From Nitrospira sp. (GTDB lineage Bacteria; Nitrospirota; Nitrospiria; Nitrospirales; Nitrospiraceae), in NCBI GenBank assembly GCA_016873455.1, contig VGXE01000003.1, positions 24,738 to 88,737 on the forward strand: DNA of 64,000 bases, given 5' to 3'. Shown here one piece after another: positions 60,676 through 64,000 of the stretch (its first letter is position 1; each line of letters begins with the position of its first letter). A program made the translations under genes and the position numbers. Under the pieces are notes generated by a model, which had not been told where the DNA came from, did not search any database, and was given only the letters and a program-made list of their open reading frames with translations.

Positions 60676-60852
60676 ATGAGTGCGACCGGCTCAATGTTCA
60701 TTGGTATTATGGGGGCCGTGGTGTTTCTGCTGGCAGTGTTTTCGTTTAGTCAGCGAAACTGGAAAAGCGGGTGCGTGTGGGTAATAGTCGGCCTTGGGAT
60801 CATTATCGTCATGACCTACCTCGATAAGCCGTCATCGGCACCGTGGCGGTAG
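60676..60852 (+). CDS. Small two-helix membrane protein, 58 aa
   Basis: A short frame from ATG 60676 to TAG 60852, 28 bases after the permease stop. The protein begins MSATGSMFIGIMGAVVFLLA and ends MTYLDKPSSAPWR. It has two hydrophobic segments (FIGIMGAVVFLLAVFSF and VWVIVGLGIIIVMTYL) joined by a basic turn (SQRNWKSG), which is typical of small inner-membrane hairpin proteins. AGAAGG lies upstream as a weak ribosome site. It could be a small accessory of the permease, or independent. I do not recognise a family. Confidence 0.6.
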   Translation: MSATGSMFIGIMGAVVFLLAVFSFSQRNWKSGCVWVIVGLGIIIVMTYLDKPSSAPWR

Positions 60853-60923
60853 TCGGTGTGTCTTGGCACAGGGCAATCCCGTGGCCGCTTCACAGATGCG
60901 GGCATACGACTAGTGTTTGTCGC

Positions 60924-60979
60924 GATGTGTGCCAACGTGGGAGAGGTTTCCTGACACCCACTCCTCGTCGGCACACATC
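60924..60979. repeat. Inverted repeat with 10-base perfect arms
   Basis: GATGTGTGCC at 60924-60933 and GGCACACATC at 60970-60979 are exact reverse complements; pairing extends inward with two mismatches. It lies 72 bases after the small membrane protein and could be a terminator stem without T-run, or a repeat. Confidence 0.5.
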
Positions 60980-61069
60980 CACGCCGCCGGATTCATTCAC
61001 ACCGCACCGATAGGGTCAGCACGTGACACCCATTCCGTACAGGACCATCCAGCCGCATACAAGCAGCGA

Positions 61070-61204
61070 CTACTTATTATGCTCGTAGGCTGCTCGAAGA
61101 TCACTGGCTGGAGGATTGGTGCTGCTCACAAAGGAAATTGTCAGATAAATGAACACGGCTGCTCCGACAATAATGCTGCCGAGATAGAGCCAGGTCCTAT
61201 CCAT
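61070..61204 (-). CDS. Tiny single-helix membrane protein, 44 aa
   Basis: A frame from ATG 61204 to TAG ending at 61070. Its ribosome site is near-perfect (AAGGAGG followed by six bases to the ATG), which strongly supports a real gene despite its size. The protein starts MDRTWLYLGSIIVGAAVFIY and has one hydrophobic segment (about 5-27), then a polar tail (STNPPASDLRAAYEHNK). The Asn/His-rich C-terminus may face the periplasm. It is unrelated in sequence to the 58-residue protein on the other strand. It resembles single-span accessory subunits of membrane complexes, but I cannot name one. Confidence 0.7.
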   Translation of the reverse strand: MDRTWLYLGSIIVGAAVFIYLTISFVSSTNPPASDLRAAYEHNK

Positions 61205-61443
61205 GGCGTCCTCCTTGGTTGAGGGTGGTCTGCGTGGTCAGACCTATTGAGATTGAGAAGGTTGCGATCTGCGGTTCGGTGATCCATACGGACCTCACCG
61301 CTGCATTGAACGGTAGGATCGACAGGGAAATTGTATTGCGAAGTTGGGAGAAGGGAAATCGGGGGAACCCCTTAGCGGAACTGTCTCTGTGGCAGAACGC
61401 CCCATGCTGCGATGCGATGTGGAAAGAAGCGGCGAGGCGATCG

Positions 61444-61968
61444 TTAGGATCGGCTGCGAGAGCTATCCAGCGATGCGACCATGTTTACGATGCGCGCCCG
61501 TGCGTCATCGGAGATGTCGGTGAATTGGACGCCCATTCCCGGATAGAAGACGTGCCGTTCTTCTCGTGGTCGGATCCACGCCACTTTCCCTCGCGCGACA
61601 ATCGGCCGGGTGTGATCGTCAGGCAAGACCAGCTCCAGGGTGAGATCCGTGCCAATCGTCTGCGGGGAAGTGGTTTCGATAAAAATTCCACCGCCTCCGA
61701 TCTCGCAGGTGACGCCGTTAAAGTCGGAACGGCCTGACGCGGCGTAGCACAGCTTTGCGGCCAGCTGACTGCGGGGATAATTGCGCACTGGCCGAGGCGT
61801 GCGATCCGGTTTGCTGAAACTGTTGATGAAGTCGATAATCGCATCCCACGGGACCGTCCCCAGATGTTCATCGGACGGGCTGACTACCGCCAGAGTCTCC
61901 GTCGCACTATCGATCTTGAGTGTCTTGCCTTGGTGTTTGGCTGAATGCTTGATGGTCAGCTGCATCAT
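61444..61968 (-). CDS. PilZ domain protein
   Basis: A 174-residue protein with a C-terminal PilZ domain, a cyclic di-GMP receptor fold. RNYPRSQLAAKL at 62-73 supplies the R-x-x-x-R binding element (R62, R66). CEIGGGGIFIET at 88-99 corresponds to the (D/N)-x-S-x-x-G motif, though D/N-x-S is replaced by E-I-G, so ligand binding may be altered. The N-terminal 50 residues form a small extra region (LKIDSATETLAVVSPSDEHLGTVPWDAIIDFI). It starts 25 bases after the tRNA and may share its promoter. The GGDEF regulator at 17 kb shows that cyclic di-GMP is made by the same genome. Confidence 0.8.
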   Translation of the reverse strand: MMQLTIKHSAKHQGKTLKIDSATETLAVVSPSDEHLGTVPWDAIIDFINSFSKPDRTPRPVRNYPRSQLAAKLCYAASGRSDFNGVTCEIGGGGIFIETTSPQTIGTDLTLELVLPDDHTRPIVARGKVAWIRPREERHVFYPGMGVQFTDISDDARARIVNMVASLDSSRSRS

Positions 61969-61992
61969 GGTGTGTGACGGCTGAATGTGGTT

Positions 61993-62068
61993 TGGTGGCG
62001 GTGCCCCGGATTGAACGGGGGACCCGCGGCTTATGAGTCCGCTGCTCTACCAACTGAGCTACACCGCC
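61993..62068 (-). tRNA. tRNA with anticodon CAU (Met elongator or Ile2)
   Basis: A 76-base cloverleaf with encoded CCA. The acceptor GGCGGTG/CACCGCC is perfect. The D arm is GCTC...GAGC. The anticodon loop CTCATAA gives CAU at 34-36. The T arm is CCCCG-TTCAATC-CGGGG. The anticodon stem GCGGA/GCCGC pairs at four of five positions, with an A31-G39 mismatch next to the loop. The first base pair G1-C72 makes it not an initiator. Elongator Met is likelier; Ile2 (lysidine-modified) cannot be excluded by sequence alone. Confidence 0.9.
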
Positions 62069-62098
62069 ACGGTGACGAGCGGGCGGAAAACGTGGCTG

Positions 62099-62128
62099 AT
62101 CATAGCCGAAGAACAGCAGCGCTGTCCA
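62099..62128 (-). promoter_or_regulatory. Sigma-70 promoter for tRNA-CAU
   Basis: On the minus strand TGGACA (62128-62123) and TATGAT (62104-62099) are 18 bases apart, 30 bases before the tRNA 5' end. Confidence 0.62.
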
Positions 62129-62209
62129 CCTGGCGTAAGTCGGTACAGTGGCGGGATCTTTCCATGATCTTGGAGGAGAAACCTGCTAAGGTGGGTTCCT
62201 CATTCACGG

Positions 62210-63079
62210 ATGCATATGATGTCGATTGGCAATGGCAGAGCGGTGGTGGTCACTGGAGCCTCGACCGGGATCGGCGCAGCTTGTGCGGTCCATCTGGATC
62301 GGTTGGGTTTCTTGGTGTTTGCCGGTGTACGGAAAATCCAAGACGGAACGGCGCTTCAACAACAAGGGACGGGGCTCATCCCGATCTTGCTCGATGTCAC
62401 AGATGGGGCGCTCATTCAGCAAGCACACGCGCTCGTTGCCGAGAGAGTTGGAAGCAACGGAGTTCACGGACTCGTGAATAATGCCGGCATTGCGGTGGTT
62501 GGTCCGCTCGAGGGCGTGCCGATTTCAGACTTGCGAAAGCAGCTGGAGATCAACGTGATCGGACAAATTGCCGTGACGCAGGCATTTCTCCCGCTGATAC
62601 GGACGGCCCGCGGCCGGATCGTGAACATGGGTTCAATCGCAGGCCGTGGAGCATTGCCGTTGATGGGACCCTATTCTGCGTCGAAGTTCGCGCTGGAAGC
62701 GATGACTGATGCCTTGCGATTGGAATTGCAGCAATGGGGAATTCACGTATCGATTGTGGAGCCCGGGGCGATTGCGACGCCGATCTGGGAGAAGTCCGGG
62801 AAGGATGCCGCCGCTTTAGAAATAGCCATGCCGACGCACATGCGCAGCCTCTATGCCACACTCGTGGCTGCGGTCAGAACGGTGGTTGGGGAAGCGTCCG
62901 CACGGGCTATTGCCACCGATGCTGTTTCGCACGCTGTGGAACATGCGCTGACGGCATCTCGTCCGAAGACCCGGTATCTTGTAGGGACGGATGCCAAACT
63001 CCGAGCCGTGATGATCAAGCTGCTTCCCGATCGGCTGTCTGATGCCGTGCTCACCTGGGCGCTCAAATTGCCCCGGTAG
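62210..63079 (+). CDS. Short-chain dehydrogenase/reductase (SDR)
   Basis: A 289-residue Rossmann-fold oxidoreductase of the classical SDR family. The cofactor-binding TGASTGIG is at 15-22, NNAG appears in LVNNAGIAVVGPL, and the catalytic Tyr-Lys pair is in PYSASKFALEAM near 156-160, with the Ser in VNMGSIAGRGALP. The residue set suggests NADP(H) preference (basic residue after the second strand: VRKIQDG), but the substrate is not deducible. The longer C-terminus with GTDAKLRAVMIKLLPDRLSDAVL resembles DHRS/RDH-type SDRs. It is convergent with the AlkD-like gene. The start may be ATG 62210, 62216 or 62219. Confidence 0.87.
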   Translation: MHMMSIGNGRAVVVTGASTGIGAACAVHLDRLGFLVFAGVRKIQDGTALQQQGTGLIPILLDVTDGALIQQAHALVAERVGSNGVHGLVNNAGIAVVGPLEGVPISDLRKQLEINVIGQIAVTQAFLPLIRTARGRIVNMGSIAGRGALPLMGPYSASKFALEAMTDALRLELQQWGIHVSIVEPGAIATPIWEKSGKDAAALEIAMPTHMRSLYATLVAAVRTVVGEASARAIATDAVSHAVEHALTASRPKTRYLVGTDAKLRAVMIKLLPDRLSDAVLTWALKLPR

Positions 63080-63108
63080 GGGCTCTTTCCTGGTATAGGG
63101 TTATCGTC

Positions 63109-63858
63109 TTAACGTATCCAAAACGGTTTTTTGGCAAAACGGTTGCCATTGATCTGAATCGCTATTTCGTGCCGTCCGGGAAAGAGTTTGCGAGTGGTCA
63201 TGTCGTTGCGCAGTAGGTGACGCTTGGTGAGCGTCATGCTCTCCGCTTTCTGCAGTCGGAGAGTTTTCAGCTTAAAGACCTTCCGGCCGTTTAGTTGCCC
63301 TGCATGGTTCTGAAAAGAGATGACATAGTCGGCGACAATGTTCACGGATTGTCTTGCCCGCAGCGTTAGCGAGAATTCAAGCGCGTGGTTCATCTTCACT
63401 TGCTTGGGGACGGTGAAGTCTGAGACGCGTACGGGCGGATTGGGTGGAACACCTAACAACCGCATGGCCTTCGGGTGTCCCATCTTGATGAGTGTGCGCA
63501 GCGCGTGTCTCATGATATAGCCCATTTCCTTGGGCCGTTGCTTTCCGGACTGTTTCCAGCGTGACAGCGTCGCGATCGCCAAGTCAGGGTCACGTTTGGA
63601 GAGATCGTTGATGTGGTTGGCTACGGAACGGGTGACAAACCTGGTCGGGTCGAAGAAAAGGTTGTCGAGGATGGGAATCGCCGCGCCGATGGGGATGACG
63701 ATCCGTTTCGACCACGGAAGCGTGGGGCGTGTTCCTTCGCTGCAGAGTCGGCGGACATGGTAGTGCTGGTCTGTACTCCATGTGGACAGAGTACGCAGGG
63801 TTTGCTCGGGAAAGGCATTGATGAAGGAGCGGATGGCATCCTCTGCGGAAAACCGCAT
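63109..63858 (-). CDS. AlkD-like (DNA alkylation repair/HEAT) protein, N-terminally truncated
   Basis: The 249 residues carry features of the AlkD-like HEAT-repeat DNA glycosylase group: TWSTDQHYHVRRLCSEGTRPTLPWS and FVTRSVANHINDLSKRDPDLAIATLSRWK. The HEAT region occupies 1-125. The C-terminal part (KMNHALEFSLTLRARQSVNIVADYVISFQNHAGQLNGRKVFKLK) is the beta-rich end seen in longer family members. Complete relatives have ~100-120 more residues before the HVRRL segment. Here an in-frame stop (TGA, 63885-63883) sits eight codons upstream of the ATG, and the eight codons in between (QDLLHDLT) look homologous. So the gene appears 5'-truncated. Confidence 0.7.
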   Translation of the reverse strand: MRFSAEDAIRSFINAFPEQTLRTLSTWSTDQHYHVRRLCSEGTRPTLPWSKRIVIPIGAAIPILDNLFFDPTRFVTRSVANHINDLSKRDPDLAIATLSRWKQSGKQRPKEMGYIMRHALRTLIKMGHPKAMRLLGVPPNPPVRVSDFTVPKQVKMNHALEFSLTLRARQSVNIVADYVISFQNHAGQLNGRKVFKLKTLRLQKAESMTLTKRHLLRNDMTTRKLFPGRHEIAIQINGNRFAKKPFWIR

Positions 63859-64000
63859 GGTGAGGTCGTGGAGGAGGTCTTGTCAATAGGTGTGTAAATG
63901 AGGTTCAGGCGGCGGTCCTCTCGGACTGATCGTTTCTGTCGCGGTTCACACTTCCTGACCGTCTCATTTTCCCATCCTTGAACGGCACACCGGCGGCGAC

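Noticed and set aside
61219..61737. 172-residue plus-strand frame
   Set aside because: Its second half is antisense to the PilZ gene and the first half has no ribosome site or recognisable motif.
1..64000. CRISPR array, rRNA operon, complete insertion sequence or classical riboswitch
   Set aside because: No regularly spaced repeats, rRNA motifs, transposase gene or recognisable aptamer were seen.

Overview
The window reads as ordinary chromosome of a Gram-negative, moderately GC-rich bacterium. It has outer-membrane-type lipoproteins, a class-II AroQ, a HemY-type protoporphyrinogen oxidase, a squalene/phytoene synthase-like enzyme and an NtrY/NtrX pair. Gene content and order, and the palindromic repeat near 55.6 kb, remind me most of Nitrospira (Nitrospirota). 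That assignment is inference from memory and no search was run. I see no rRNA, CRISPR array, complete insertion sequence or prophage. Two tRNA genes are present: Ala-CGC at 14.1 kb and Met/Ile2-CAU at 62.0 kb.

Layout. 0-7 kb: end of hemH, hemY, a ferredoxin-reductase-like flavoprotein with a Sel1-repeat membrane protein, mazG, and several small unknowns. 7.2-11 kb: NtrY-like sensor kinase and NtrX-like sigma-54 activator. 11.3-13 kb: purM-purN. 14.2-18.6 kb: tRNA-Ala, then a leftward phosphorelay operon (zinc-ribbon response regulator, diguanylate cyclase response regulator, soluble hybrid kinase, HPt protein). 18.7-24 kb: YqeY-like protein, two small lipoproteins, an MFS transporter and htpX. 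24-32 kb: squalene/phytoene synthase-like gene, radA, a LolA/LolB-like lipoprotein, tsaB-rimI, tatC, a secreted beta-propeller, a cyclophilin and a lipoprotein. 32-41.7 kb: glycosyltransferase, an orphan HicB-like gene, an NAD(P)/FAD oxidoreductase, nadK, clpC (ending at a strong terminator), tsaD and hflX. 41.7-49.4 kb: a dense rightward housekeeping run nth-yicC-gmk-rpoZ-coaBC-TPR-aroQ-efp-accB-accC. 49.6-52.9 kb: a MacAB-like tripartite exporter. 53-55.5 kb: a leftward group with rusA-like, mraZ, an excisionase-like HTH, a FmdB zinc ribbon and a frameshifted comF. 55.5-60.9 kb: a repeat-rich spacer, an ABC ATPase, class 1A pyrD, a small LuxR regulator and a large FtsX-type permease. 61-64 kb: tiny membrane proteins, a PilZ protein, tRNA, an SDR enzyme and an N-terminally truncated AlkD-like HEAT protein.

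Most genes are core metabolism and maintenance: heme, purine, pyrimidine, CoA, NADP and fatty-acid precursors, tRNA t6A modification, and proteolysis. The accessory signal is concentrated at 53-56 kb, where MraZ sits outside a division cluster beside a RusA-like nuclease and an excisionase-like HTH, comF is split at a C8 tract, and a composite palindromic repeat is present. Two convincing small membrane-protein genes under 60 codons lie at 60.7 and 61.1 kb. I did not find a clearly novel defence or metabolic system. The HTH-mraZ-rusA operon and the phosphorelay with a zinc-ribbon regulator are the best candidates for follow-up.
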